64,000 nt of DNA from Vombatus ursinus (lineage: Eukaryota > Chordata > Mammalia > Diprotodontia > Vombatidae). Of the stretch, positions 1 to 10,959 are shown in pieces. The DNA lies in NCBI RefSeq assembly GCF_900497805.2, contig NW_020954719.1, forward strand, positions 7,097,729-7,161,728, given 5' to 3'. The notes below the pieces were generated by a model. The model was not told the DNA's origin. It did no database searches and saw only the letters and a list, made by a program, of their open reading frames with translations. Positions within the stretch are counted from its first letter, which is position 1. Every line of letters begins with the position of its first letter. Made by a program: the position numbers and the translations under genes.

Positions 1-121
1 CCAAGCAGCTCAAAACCAGGTGAAAATAAATTCACCTATCTGGGCCGTCACTTACAGCCAAAGAGCTAAGCCCCGAGGGGGCGTGGGAAAGCCACTGAGT
101 TCACCCCCGGCACGCGGAGTT

Positions 122-170
122 TGCGCATGCGTACCCTCTCCCGGGGCCCGGTTCTGTGAGCGCATGCGCA
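122..170. promoter_or_regulatory. Pair of NRF1-type sites
   Basis: TGCGCATGCGT (122-132) and GCGCATGCGCA (160-170) are near-perfect copies of the NRF1 palindrome TGCGCATGCGCA, 38 bases apart inside the CpG island. NRF1 sites are typical of TATA-less housekeeping promoters. Binding itself is not shown by sequence. Confidence 0.65.
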
Positions 171-488
171 GATTTTCGGGGCGCTACCGGGGCGGGCCCC
201 CAAACCTAGTGGTATACTGCGTTCTATTTGCCGTCAGATTCTCGGAATCCAACCACGGGGCGGGGGAAGTCTCACCATTCCTGGGCCGCCGGCTCCAACG
301 CAGTATTCTCCGCGGCGACGGCAGCAGCCGCAGGGCCTCAACCGACTTTCGTGAAATACTTCCAATTCCGGGTCTCGAGCGAGGACGCCCATTCCCTTCC
401 GGTTCGTCACAGGAACACTTCCTGTAGCAACTAATAGTGCGAGGAGAGGAAGGGAGAGAGATGTGGTGGCGGCTATGTTAGTAGGGTT

Positions 489-500
489 GCCGCCATCTTG
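489..500 (-). promoter_or_regulatory. YY1 element, minus-strand orientation
   Basis: Read on the minus strand this is CAAGATGGCGGC, the classic YY1 core. Such elements usually sit just downstream of the start site in the direction of transcription, so the orientation suggests transcription leftward from about 500-510. Confidence 0.55.
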
Positions 501-706
501 GTAAAGGTAAATAATCCTCGCTTCCTGTTCCTTTTGAGAACAGCAGAGGAAGCTTCCCTAAATGCCAGTACCACTAACGCAACCCCACCGAGTACGTTCG
601 CCTTTTCATCTATCCCTGAATAGTGTTCAGCCAAGGGCAAAAAGGACTGGGAAGCAAAAGGACCAGGCCACATGCCAATAGTAAAGGAAAGGACTGCGCA
701 AGCGCA

Positions 707-796
707 ATGGAAAGGGGCGGGGGAGAAGAAGAGGAGGAGCCTGAGAGCACGCTCAAGTTCAAGGTGGAGGGAGAGTTCGGTGCTTGGCTGGGCTAG
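707..796 (+). other. Short acidic ORF with strong Kozak context
   Basis: An ATG at 707 with G at -3 and G at +4 opens a 29-codon frame, M-E-R-G-G-G then five E, then PESTLKFKVEGEFGAWLG, ending at TAG 794-796. It sits just after an NRF1-like site and a GC box. It could be an upstream ORF or a first coding exon of a divergent transcript, but I see no good donor and recognise no protein. Chance is a fair explanation. Confidence 0.15.
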
Positions 797-799
797 GAT

Positions 800-1267
800 T
801 CTGCAGTTACTCCAGAGCCGGGGTCGCCCTGGGTGCCCTTTCCAGGACAGTTCTTCTTCATCCTTTTTGTGCCCATCATCCCCACGCGTTTCCCGAGCAC
901 CTTCTCTGAGCCTGGCTCGGGAGCTGGGCTTGTCCCAAGATGACCGGCTGACATTTAACGTAGTCCCTACCATTGCTTTGCCCTCAGCACAGTCTCCATC
1001 ACCCCAGCTGGAGTCTTGTTGGGGTTTTCTACCGGCTTTCGGGTCATATTCCCCCCTTTCTCAAGTTAAGTGCCCTGCCCAAGCTCATTGGTCTTTATCT
1101 CCGGGCCAACTTATACCCTCCTTCTCTAAGGGTCTCAGTTCACACGATGATGACCTGAGCTCCAACCTAGCCCCTTGCCATCTATATGACCTATTAACAT
1201 CTCAAATGCAACATATCCAGGATAAGATCTTCTAACTTCTACCCGACCCACCTCCTTTTCCTAACTA
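800..1267. other. Unassigned sequence beside the promoter
   Basis: No repeat or exon recognised. The stretch is moderately GC-rich with few CpG. A long open frame crosses it on the plus strand, but its composition gives no reason to think it is coding. Confidence 0.4.
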
Positions 1268-1606
1268 TCTCATTTAATTTGCATAGAATTGTGGTATGTG
1301 ATTGTGATGGAGTACTATTGTGTAATAAGAAATGAGGAGGGGGGTGGTTTTAGGAAAACCTGAGAAGACGTATGTGCTGATTCTTGATGAAGTGAGCAGA
1401 AGCAGGAAAACATTGTACATAGTAACAGTAATATTGTATGATGATCTACTGTGAATAATTTAGCTATTCTGATCAATACAATGATCCAAGACAGTTCCAA
1501 AGGACTTACAATAAAAAATGCTGTCCACTTCCAGAGAAAGAACTGTTGGAGTCCAAATGCAGATTGAAACATTTTTTTTCATTTTCTTTATTTTTTTTGC
1601 TTTTTT
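1268..1606 (+). mobile_element. L1 3' end fragment
   Basis: Carries the marsupial L1 ORF2 C-terminal signature (GTGGTATGTGATTGTGATGGAGTACTATTG, first 20 bases diagnostic; EYY..IRNE-type peptide) followed by the typical 3' UTR ('gatccaagacagttcc', 'ccagagaaagaactg'). It is 5'-truncated and diverged. Confidence 0.8.
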
Positions 1607-1608
1607 TC

Positions 1609-1831
1609 TTATTGTTCAGTTGTGTCCAACTCTTTTATGAACCCTTTTGGGGTTTTATTGGCAGAGATACTTAACAGTGATTTGCCATTTCCTTCTCCAG
1701 CTCATTTTACAGATGAGGAAACTGAGGCAAGCAAAGTTAACTGACTTGCCTAGGGTCACAGCTAAGTGTCTGAGGTCAGATTTGAACTGTCTAGGTCTTT
1801 ATCTCTATCCTCTGTGCCACCAAGCTGCTGG
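1609..1831 (-). mobile_element. RTE/BovB-tailed CORE-SINE (MAR1-type)
   Basis: On the minus strand it runs from a tRNA-related head (CAGCAGCTTGGTGGCACAGA), through the CORE segment (ctcagtttcctcatctgtaa), to a tail like the BovB/RTE 3' end ('gagt..gacacaactgaacaataa'). Diverged copy. Confidence 0.8.
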
Positions 1832-1910
1832 ATATTAATGTAATAGGAGAATAGCCAAGAAAGTTCTCATCTGCTGGACCTTGAGTTACTTCTAGTGGGT
1901 CATGTGTAGT

Positions 1911-1950
1911 CTCAACACTAAACACTAAACTCAACACTCAACACTAAAGT
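1911..1950. repeat. Short 'CAACACTAAA' tandem motif
   Basis: CAACACTAAACACTAAACTC followed by CAACACTCAACACTAAAG: imperfect repeats of a 7-10 base unit. A small minisatellite-like patch in otherwise unassigned sequence (1832-2097). Confidence 0.6.
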
Positions 1951-2097
1951 ACTTTGAGATGGATGACAAAGCAAATCCTGGGTCAGTCCTTGGTTCTCTC
2001 CCACCTCAGGGTAGGGAGTAGGATGGAAGAGGGCATCGCATCAGTTTAAAATGAATGACTGCCCTCTTGCTTCTTTCCTTTAAAAAAAAATGTGGCA

Positions 2098-2138
<41 letters not shown>

Positions 2139-2152
2139 TACACACACATACT
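2098..2152. repeat. (CT)n-(CA)n compound microsatellite
   Basis: About 22 bases of CT repeats pass directly into CA repeats broken by two TA steps. Confidence 0.95.
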
Positions 2153-2267
2153 TCCCGTGAGAGTCAGGAGAAAACCATTCCCCCTCACTCTCAGCAGCTT
2201 CTAATACACACACACTGCCTAGGCAAATGTGAACCTGGGCCTCTTTGGCTTTGTATTTCTTTTCTTA

Positions 2268-2482
2268 AGCTGTTGTTGTTGTTCAGTCATTTCAGTTGTG
2301 TCTGACTCTTCTTGTCCCCATTTGGGGTTTTCTTGGCCGAGATACTGGAGTGGTTTGCCATTTCCTTCTCCAGTTCATTTTACAGATGAGGAAACTGAGG
2401 CAAACAGGGTTAAATGACTTAAGTGTTTGAGGCTATATTTGACCTTAGGTCTTCCTGACTCCAGTGCTGGCACTCAGCTGCT
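2268..2482 (-). mobile_element. RTE/BovB-tailed CORE-SINE (MAR1-type)
   Basis: Same family and orientation as the copy at 1609-1831. The tail reads GTTGTTGTTCAGTCATTTCAG on the plus strand, then the 'ctggagtggtttgccatttc' block and the CORE 'gaggaaactgaggcaaac'. The middle is slightly deleted and the tRNA-like head is eroded. Confidence 0.85.
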
Positions 2483-3364
2483 CCCTTTCTTGAGCATCAG
2501 TAACCAAATGCTAATCATGAGATGCTATTTAAGGAAGTGGCTACCTCAGGAGTTCCCAGAGTCTTGGGTTCCTCAGTCAGTGCTGACTGTATTTCAGCAA
2601 GAGTTCCCTGTAACTACCATAGTGATTCCTGAAGAGCGGAAGCCCAAAATCTGATCTGGCCTTGAGAGAGACAGTGCAAAGCCAAGGTGAAGGGTCTGTG
2701 TGTTTGTTACACTTTACAAATCAGATGGTTATCTAACATGAGTTTGTCTGACTAAATGCTTGGAGTAGGATTGAGAAAGGGAAAGCTAAAGCCCAGTGAG
2801 TAAAGGAGTTTTTTGGTTTTTTCCCAGTGTTAACTGGGTAGAGGTAGAGCCAGAGAAAGAGAGCTTGCTACTAATTATTTTCCAGGGTACATGGATATAT
2901 GTATTATTTACACATCTAGATCATATCCTAGACATTTTCCTTTTGACCTGAGAGCAATAGAGAGAATGAGAAAGAAATGGGCTGATTGGGGCACACCGAG
3001 CACTGAATCCATTGTGGCTGCTGAGTCTGCTTTGAGCCTTGCTAGATGTTGAGGTCCCCTGAGGCACACCCACCCACCTTGGGTACCCTTGTGGACTTCA
3101 TCCCACTCAAGATACCCCACACCAAGAGGGACTTAGTTGTACAGAAAGGGTCTGTTCAAGGGTAGATGACCAACACACCCACATTCCCTTTTCCTTTGAG
3201 AGAAGTCCTTCACATTTATTCTTTGCATTTGTTAGTACCCAGAATATTCCCAGCTTGCAAAGGGATGTGGCTCTGTTTGGTTTTGACTCCACAAATATCA
3301 TCCCACCACCCCTCCCCACCATGCCAGATCTCCTCAGGTACCCTCCTTCTTTTTCAGCTTCCTT
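2483..3364. other. Unassigned intergenic DNA
   Basis: No repeat, exon or RNA gene recognised on either strand. Confidence 0.4.
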
Positions 3365-3500
3365 TTGTGTATTGTCTTCCCTCTTTAGATTGTAAATTCC
3401 GTGAGGGCAGAGACTTTATTTTACTTATTTCTATCCCTAGCACTTTGAAAAGCACCTGGCACATTCAGTAGGCTCTTAATGAATATTTATTGACTATGAC
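3365..3500 (+). mobile_element. L2 3' end
   Basis: Shows the standard L2 3' terminus: 'ttagattgtaaattccgtga', 'gggcagagac', 'ctagcac', then '..agtaggctcttaatgaata'. Old copy. Confidence 0.85.
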
Positions 3501-3940
3501 TATTATAGACTATGAAAAACATAACAGATTTATTGTTTCTTCTTCTGTTATTGGATACTCCTGCTTTACCAATTTCCAAACCTTTAGTGATGATAGTTCA
3601 CCAGATTTTAGGTTATAGGATGCTGGTCCAATTGCACACCTAAGTCACATATCAGTAGCTGGGGAGGAAAAGTAGGGTTTGCCTTTATCCTTAAGAGCTG
3701 AGAAATGATTTAAAGTCAATCCAAATGTCCACACCTCCCCCTGTGGATCTGCCTTAGAAATAAGAAGAAACATTTCAAGGTCCTTTGTGATCTCTATATT
3801 TTAAGTTTTCTTCAGAAAGCATTGAATTACTTGAAGTCAGCACATTTTCTTCTTTCCTTTGCATACTCACATTTAGGCTAAATTTATCCATTTAATGACA
3901 AAAATATCAGCCAGATAGACAAATTTTACATGGTACTCCA
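3501..3940. other. Unassigned intergenic DNA
   Basis: No recognisable feature; AT-rich. Confidence 0.4.
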
Positions 3941-3943
3941 TCG

Positions 3944-4255
3944 TTCAAAAAAAATTTTATTGATATATTTTGGTTTTACATCACCTACATTTCCCAACAG
4001 GTTATTTCCCTTTCCAAAGAGTCATTCCTTATAACAAAGAATGAAAAGAGTTTTATAAAAACAGTTTAGCAAACTAATATATTGAAAAAGTTTAACATTA
4101 TGTGCAATGTTCCATCCTCTACATTTACAAAAAATGGGATGGAGAGAAGAGAAAGAGGAGGAATGCGTGGTGGAAAGAAGGAAGGGGGAAGAGTACTTCA
4201 TCATTTAACTGAGAAGCAAAGTTCAAAGGTAAATATATTTAACAGCTCATTTCTC
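3944..4255 (-). mobile_element. L1 3' UTR fragment
   Basis: Minus-strand copy of an L1 3' UTR: 'ttttattgatatattttggt', 'cccttt..agagtcattccttata', 'gcaatgttccatcc'. It abuts a second, longer minus-strand L1 at 4265, so the two 3' ends are stacked. Confidence 0.65.
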
Positions 4256-4772
4256 AGTTATTAAAACTTTTTAAAATTTTTATTTCTAGAAGGAATTTTT
4301 TCACCTTCCATTACCTCCCCCATTGACCATTTTTTTAAAAAGTAAAAATAAAACCCCTCATAATAAATATGCATAGTTCAGCAAAACAAATACCTACGTT
4401 GGTCATGTCCAAAAATGTATGTCTCATTCTGCATTTTAAATCCAAAATCTCTCTAGCAGGAGGCATGTGGAATGTTTCATCCTCAGTTCTCTATATTTGT
4501 GGCTTATCATTGCATTGGTCAAAGACTTTAGAAAAGTCTTTCAAAGTTGATTTTCTCTATAATGTTGTCATTGTATAAATTGGTCTCCTAGCTTTGCTAA
4601 CTTCACTTTACATACAAATCTCAGTTTCTTCTGAAACTGTTTTATCATTTCTTATGGCTTAATAATATTCTATTACATTCATATACCATAATTTGTTTAT
4701 CCAACCCCCAATAGGTAGGCCCTCCCTTATTTTCCAGTTTGGGGCTACTGTGAAAAGAGCTATTTTAGAGCT

Positions 4773-4774
<2 letters not shown>

Positions 4775-4826
<52 letters not shown>

Positions 4827-4844
4827 ACACACACACACACACAC
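4775..4844. repeat. (CA)n microsatellite inside L1
   Basis: About 35 CA units with one TA step, inside the minus-strand L1. It probably grew from a short AC-rich patch of the element. Confidence 0.97.
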
Positions 4845-5958
4845 AAACAAAACACATATAGCCTTGTCTTTGATTTCTTTGGGTTATAGGCCTAGTAGTG
4901 TAATTGTTAGGTCAAAGGGTATATATAATTTAGTAACTTTTTGGACATAGTTACAAATTGCTTTCCAAAATGTCTAGCTCAATTCACACATCCACCAAAA
5001 GTACATCAGTGTGCCTATTTCCTCCACCCCAGCCCCTCCAACAAGTTTCCTCTTTCATCATCTTTGTCAATCAAACCTCAGATTTGCTTTAATTTGCATT
5101 TCACTAATGATTTTGAACATTTTTTTTCCATATGGTTGTTGATAGCTTATATTTCTTCCTTTGACCATTTATCTCTTGGGAAGTGGCTCTTAGTCATGTA
5201 CATTTGAATCAGTTGCATATATATATCTTGGCTATGAAGTTTTTATCAGAGAAGCTTACTGCAAAGATTTTTTTTTGCTTCAGTTACCTGTTTTCCTTCT
5301 AATTTTAACTGCATTGTTTTATTTGTACAAAACCTTGTTGATTTTAAATAATCAAAATTGTCCATTTTATCTTCTGTGTTACTATTTCTTGTTTGACTAT
5401 GAACTCTGCCCCTATCTATAGATGTGCTTATGATGGCACTTTTGATGTCTAGGTCAACAATCCATTTGGAGTTTTTTGGTATATGGTGCTGATCTATACC
5501 TAATTTCTGCCAGACAGTTTTCCATTTTCTCATCAGTTTTTGTCATATATTAAGTTCTTGCCCAGTAGCTGTGGTTTTGGAGTTTATCAACCATTGTGCT
5601 ACAGTGTTAGTTTGCTTCTGTGTGTTGCATACCTAGTCTGTTAACACTAACCAACCTTTCCTTCTTAGACCAGTACCACGTGATTACTTTTTTAAGTGTA
5701 GCTTGAGGTCTAGTACTGATAGTGTCTTTCCTTTTCACTTTTTTTCATTATTTCCCCTGAGATTCTTTATCTTTTGTTCCTCTATATGCTTTTCATAATT
5801 TTTTATTATAAAGTATTTCTCTGGTAATTTGGCATGGCATTGAATAAAGAAATTAATTTAGGTTGGCTTGATCTACCCATGAACAATTTAATATTTCCCC
5901 AGTTACTTAGGTCTGTCTTTATTTCTGCAAAGAAGATTTTGTAGTTGCATTCATATAG

Positions 5959-6782
5959 TGTGAGGGACTGTCTGATGTTGGCAGCTGCCAGGTCGGGTAC
6001 TGTGGCAAGGGTAGGGTAAGATCTGGGTATTTTGGAAGTCGAGGCAGGGACTGTGGTAGGCAGAGTCGTGTGTACTGGGATGGGCTGGATACGGAGAAGC
6101 CATGAGGCAATTGGGCAGTGCTATGAGATAAGCTGGGTACAAGGAAGTAGCCGAGCCTGAGCTCCTGAGGCAAGGGGCAGTGCCACGTGGGAGTGGGATG
6201 GCAGAGGACTGAGTTCCCTCTGCTTAGTCCCCTCCCTATATGCAACGTCATCCCCAGATGCCTCTTGTGACCTTCCTGACCTCCGGGTCTCTTTGTGCAG
6301 CACTGACCCAGTCCCCTCCTGAGTCTGACTTCCTAGGTCACGTACTCTTGTCTATGCGTCAATCCCAGATGCCTCCTTCCTGTATCCAATCCTAGCCTCC
6401 TACATCACTCCCTCCCCCTTGGTGTGCTAAACTCAGACAGCCCCTTCCGGTATCTGACCCTACAATCATTGGCTAGTAGCGGGCTGGGGAGGAGGGGCTA
6501 AGTAGGTACTTAGGAACAAGCGTAGTCAGATCACACACGTGCGCTCTCCCCTGGCTCCTGCCCTGTTGCTCTGGCCTTGCTGTTTGGGCTTGCTATGATG
6601 GTTTGCTGTGTTGGCCTCTGAATAAAGCTCTGGTGTTGGTGCCTCCTGATGGCTTGTCTCTGTGTGGTGATCCGGCTGAGGACCGAAGACCCAGGAGTGG
6701 GTAAGACTCTGGCAGTGCACTTCTTTTAAGAGAAGTGGGTACTGGCGCACGACTGGCAGAGGGCCGGCGTGCGGCCCGTATA
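5959..6782 (+). mobile_element. ERV long terminal repeat, likely solo
   Basis: An 824-bp block interrupts the L1. It begins TGTGAGGGACTG and contains a polyadenylation signal (AATAAAG, about 6621) followed by a GT-rich region, as in R-U5. The same ATATAG(TG) lies on both sides (5953-5958 and 6783-6788), consistent with a short target duplication. GC content is higher than in the host L1. No internal viral genes are present, and the family is not identified. It is younger than the L1 it interrupts. Confidence 0.65.
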
Positions 6783-6960
6783 ATATAGTGCCTGGCTGTG
6801 TCTTGGTGGATTCCCAAATACTGTATACCTTTTGCAGTTATTTTGAATGGAATTTCTCTATGTATTCCTGTTAGGTTTTATTGGCCAATAATGTAGATTA
6901 TTTGTGTGTATTTAGTTTATATCCTTCAACTAGATAGAATTTATTAATAGTTCATAAAAT

Positions 6961-7922
6961 TTTGCAAGAACATTATGCCTTGATAATAAGAAAATAATTC
7001 TTATGAAGAACCAAAATGTCATGATAAGACAGCTGTTCCTGGTACATTTATTTGAGAAGTTTCATCTTAAGAGCTCTTGACTTTACATATTTGACTATTT
7101 TAACCACCAAATCCAGAACATTTTAAAATTCTCCTGGAATAATCTTTGCTACCAGAACCTCACGATGTATGAAGCAATGCTTTGAGCCCACATGTGGAAA
7201 ATATTGTTTTACTTTTTTGAAATAAATCTTTGTAATCTTCCAGTCATTGTAGGTGTACTGTTTATGCAAACAGAAAGACAGTTTTGCCAAGATAGAAAAT
7301 TTTTCTCCAAGGTGCTAGAGATAGAATTATATGTATCTTATCCTGTTGACATTGAAGGTAATTCAATGCATGAAAAGAATTGTTCAGTAATTGAATCTTT
7401 TTCAGCAAATCTGATATAACTTAGTAATTGACATTTTTTATTATACCAGTTGAGTCATCGATCTGTAGTGCAAATATTCAGCCATCACTCCCTTTTTCCA
7501 GCTACATTCTTTTGAATATCTGAGAATCAATCCACTGAGAATCTTTAACTGACAGTGGAACCAGAAATATTTCTTTCTCAGTGCTCTTACCTAACATTAT
7601 TGACTATTTCTGTTAAGGAAAGTAAAGTAAAATCCTCAGCTGTAATAGAAGGCTACATTTTCATTATTGCTATATTGACAACTATGTAGCTGGCTACTTA
7701 TACTTTTTCAGCAGTCGTTGCTCTTTTCCATAGATTTTATTTTATACTATGACAACAAATGACTAAAACAGTTCTCTTCTTTACCTGATACATGACCATG
7801 TTTAATATTTAAGTATCTTTTCACTTTACTAAGAACCATACATTCATTCCTGGTTTTTTCCCTCACATACATTTGGGAATAGGATGTTTTATCAGATTCA
7901 CTGTATTTAAATCCAAACTGTA
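6961..7922. other. Unassigned AT-rich DNA
   Basis: No repeat family or exon recognised on either strand. Confidence 0.4.
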
Positions 7923-7935
7923 AAAATTATCTTGG

Positions 7936-8076
7936 GGGCAGCTACATGTTGCAGTGTATAGAAGAACCAGCCCTGGAGTCAGGAGGACCTGAGTTCAAAT
8001 CCAGCCTCAGACATATAACACTCACTAGCTGTGAGACCCTGGGCAAGTCACTTAACCCCATTGCCTAGCCCCCCCA
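7936..8076 (+). mobile_element. WSINE1-type SINE
   Basis: Reads 'ggcagctacatgttgcagtg', 'gaggacctgagttcaaatcc', 'tagctgtgagaccctgggca', 'cattgcctagcc', then poly-A. Near-identical flanks AAAATTATCTTGG and AAATTTATCTTGG are its target-site duplication. L1-type integration is inferred from the A-tail and the duplication length. Confidence 0.9.
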
Positions 8077-8092
8077 AAAAAATTTATCTTGG

Positions 8093-9332
8093 TTATAAAG
8101 TATACCAAGGGACACTGTGTATGAATTAAATGGACTTTCTACTTGTAATCAGTCTGTTCTCACTTTCGTTATTGTTGCTTTCTGGCATTGACTCACCTTT
8201 TTTGTTTAATCAAAAGCTTATCCATATTAAATTTAATCATTTTAAATTAATGTTATGTAAGGGAAGGGTTTTTCCCCTCAGCTCAGTTGATGCAGTTATA
8301 AAATGTAATTACAGATGATGAGGTTTCAGTGTGTTAACAAGGTGTTATAACACCCTGTTATCTCTTTACAAAGTCTGAACATTTTTCTGATTGAGTCATC
8401 AAGGGTGAAAAATCATTGGACAAATAAAAAATTAGCCATTTCCTTGCAAGGTTTTAAATAGCTAAACCCTAGAGACAGTCGGGCAGTTTGAAATTGAAGA
8501 AAGACCTAGCTCTCTTTACCACTGAGGAAAAGAGGGGATTTTCTCTCTCCCTCCTCTCCCCTCATTATATACAGATTGGCCATGGCTCCTGGCAGTGGAG
8601 CTACATATCTGGAGAACAAATAAAACCACATTATCCAGCAGTTGGAGAATCAGTTTGAGTCTGAGGCACAGTTGTGGGAGTAGAGATAGACTTCAGACAG
8701 ATATGGCTACCAAAAATCAGTTACTGGAGGCTGGAAACAGCTTCAAGAATTGTGATCTTTGGCAGCCAAGAAGAGGGCTAGCTATAGACTTAAGAGAGAG
8801 TTAGGCCTGGGAATTGGAAGTCAAGCTGTGGAAAAGAGAAGACCCCAGGAACCCAGATGAGAAACCTACCCAGTAGTCTGGGAAAAGCTTTGTGAGGACT
8901 CCATGGGAGAGAAAGGGCTTCTAGGCCTGTTAGCATCTGAGAACACACAAGATCTTAACCATGTGTATTCCCTACATATGTGCCTCCTTACTACTGTACT
9001 TTTAAGTTTGTGCCCACTACTCTCATCAGTGTTGTGTGTACTTGTGTGTCCTGGATTTATAGAGAAGAGGGAATGTTTTGTAGCTATTTTTCTGACTATG
9101 CTACCTTAGGAAATGTTTTTTACTAAGAGAAAATTGTTTCTACTGGCTGATAGTTAATGGGAAGCACACTGGTAGGGACTTATGAGCTATAGTAGTAGGA
9201 GTCTTGGCCCACAGGGTACCCCAGTGTTTGAGTTAATGATTGTCCTGCTGGGGACCTAACCTGCAAACCTGTGAATTTAAGTATAAATTTAGAGAGTAGT
9301 GCAGAAGGGGTACAATGCTTAAAATGTTATTG
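8093..9332. other. Unassigned intergenic DNA
   Basis: No family recognised. The GA-rich part around 8500-8900 has no supporting coding signal. Confidence 0.35.
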
Positions 9333-9347
9333 AAAAAGGCAAAATAA

Positions 9348-9489
9348 GGGGCAGCTAGGTGGTGCAGTGGATAGAGCTCTGGCCTTGGAGTCAGGAGGAC
9401 CTGAGTTCAAATCTGGCCTCAGACACTTGACACTTACTAGCTGTGTGACCCTGGGCAAGTCACTTAACCACCCATTGCCTCATGAAAAA
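9348..9489 (+). mobile_element. WSINE1-type SINE, young
   Basis: Close to the family consensus from GGGGCAGCTAGGTGGTGCAG to 'cccattgcctcatg' plus A-tail. An exact 15-base target duplication AAAAAGGCAAAATAA flanks it (9333-9347 and 9490-9504), which indicates a recent insertion. Confidence 0.95.
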
Positions 9490-9822
9490 AAAAAGGCAAA
9501 ATAAACAAAATGTGTTTATTACATAAATGTACTAATCTCAAAACACGTCAGACCATGAACTCAACAAAGAACTCAACAAAAGTAGTAGTTCTTATTAAAG
9601 GGAAACTGCATGTACACGAACTTATCAACCCTCTCATAGTGTCACTGACTTAAATATTCAGTGTGCCATGAATTCCTTATGGCAAAGCATGTGCCATGAA
9701 CAGAAAAGTCAAGGTTAGAAATTCAGTGTGGTAGGCACAAGGAAATGCTTGTTAGTTTAATTAATTAAAAGAGAAAAGAAATATAGGTTAATGGCTTGAG
9801 GAGATAGTAGGGTCAAGTGAAG

Positions 9823-10632
9823 ATTTTTTTTTATTAATTTATTTTGAGTTATCAACAATCACTTCCATAAACTTTTGAGTTTTAAATTTTTCTTCTCCTC
9901 CCTCCCCACCTCCCTTCTCAAGACAGCATGCAATCTGATATAGGCTATACAAATACATTCCTATTAAACATTTTCACATTAGTGATGTTGTAAGGAAGAA
10001 TTAGAACCAATAGGAGGAACCACAAGAAAGAGCAAAACAAAACAGAAGCAAAAAAGAGCAAATAGTGTGCTTCAATCTGCATAGTTCCTTCTTTGGATGT
10101 GGATAGCATTTTCCATCATGAGGCCTTTGGAGATGTCTTAGATCCTTGCATTGCTGAGAAGGGCTAAGTCTATCAAAGTTAGTCATCACACAATATGGTT
10201 GTTACTGTGTACAACATTCTCCTGTTTCTGCTCACTTCACTCAACATCAGTTCATGTAAGTACAGGTTTTTCTGAAATCTACCTGCTTATCAACTTTTAT
10301 AGCACAAAAGTATTCAATTACATTCATATACCACAACTTGTTCAGCCATTTCCCAATTGATGGGCATCTCCTCAATTTCCAATTCTTTGCCACCACAAAA
10401 AGAACTGCTGTAAATATTTTTGTACATGTGGATCCTTTTCCCATTTCTATGATCTCTTTGGGATACAGCCCTAGAAGTGGTATTGCTGGGTCAAAGGGTA
10501 TACACATTTTTATAGCCCTTTGGGCATAGTTCCAAGTTGCTCTCCAAAATGGTTGGATCATTTCACAACACATTCACAACAATTCACACAACAATGCATA
10601 AGTGTTCCAATTTTCCCACATCTTCTCCAAAG
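9823..10632 (-). mobile_element. 5'-truncated L1, minus strand
   Basis: The minus strand encodes the L1 ORF2 C-terminus in one frame over about 108 codons (10573-10247: IPFDPAIPLLGLYPKE, VVAKNWKLRRCPSIGKWLNK, LWYMNVIEYFCAIK), then the 3' UTR and a T-run on the plus strand. AAGATTTTTTTT occurs at both ends, a probable target duplication. The open C-terminal frame suggests a moderately young copy. Confidence 0.93.
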
Positions 10633-10714
10633 ATTTTTTTTAAATGGATAACTGGACAGAGAAGGAGTAATTAGATAAGAAGAGACTGGGGGCGGGGAGA
10701 GGGAAAGGGAGAGG

Positions 10715-10717
<3 letters not shown>

Positions 10718-10764
<47 letters not shown>
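10718..10764. repeat. (GA)n microsatellite
   Basis: About 23 GA units following a purine-rich run. Confidence 0.97.
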
Positions 10765-10767
<3 letters not shown>

Positions 10768-10959
10768 ACTCTAGGATATGGGAAGGAATGGAATCAAGGG
10801 GTTAGACTTGACAAGAAGGAACACTCCTTCCTTAGGAGACTGGAGTAAAAAAGAAGGTAATGTCATAGAGTTTTAAGATGTAGAGTAGAGAAGGAGGAGG
10901 CTTTGGTGGATGGCATCAGTTTTTTCCTTTTTTTTTTTAAGTGGGAGACAAAGTTCTCT

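Larger units (their letters stand above)
56..505 (-). other. Putative untranslated first exon, leftward gene
   Basis: A minus-strand splice donor GTAAGT lies at 55-50, preceded by exon-like sequence ending ...TTTGGCT at 56. Together with the minus-oriented YY1 site this suggests a leftward noncoding first exon of the gene beyond the edge (MCRS1 by synteny). The start site is not defined; 505 is only an outer guess. Confidence 0.35.
1..800. promoter_or_regulatory. CpG-rich promoter at left edge (MCRS1 by synteny)
   Basis: The first 500 bases are rich in CpG, unlike the AT-rich DNA that follows, and a weaker CpG-containing part runs to about 800. It holds two NRF1-type palindromes (122-132, 160-170), a third related site (695-706), GC boxes, several ETS-like TTCC/GGAA sites (around 365-425) and a YY1 element (489-500). 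Together these suggest a TATA-less housekeeping promoter, possibly bidirectional. FAM186B and PRPF40B lie to the right in the order known around human MCRS1-FAM186B-PRPF40B, so a minus-strand MCRS1 promoter is the best candidate. No coding exon is visible, so the gene name is inference. Confidence 0.6.
4265..6960 (-). mobile_element. Old L1, minus strand, split by an LTR
   Basis: The 3' UTR and ORF2 C-terminal part lie at 4265-5958, and ORF2 continues at 6789-6960 after an inserted LTR. Diagnostic minus-strand peptides include NKLWYMNVIEYY near the (CA)n and the 'QKLGIDQHHIPKNSKWIVDL' segment (around 5420-5520). The two parts rejoin cleanly: '..ttcatatagt' is followed across the LTR by 'gcctggctgtgtcttgg'. 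The body carries many stops and small indels, so it is old. Confidence 0.85.

Noticed and set aside
20-427. 135-codon plus-strand open frame in the left CpG island
   Set aside because: GC-rich promoter DNA readily stays open. The composition is arbitrary, and the YY1 site and donor point to minus-strand noncoding sequence.
672-1235. 187-codon plus-strand open frame
   Set aside because: Runs from the promoter into unique DNA with no domain, no repeat-free conservation signal and Ser-rich filler. Probably chance. A different frame (707-796) looks slightly better and is listed at low confidence.
9348-9489. tRNA-gene-like heads of the SINEs
   Set aside because: Only the A/B-box-like head is tRNA-derived. 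No cloverleaf with anticodon stem could be drawn, and the copies carry SINE bodies and A-tails.
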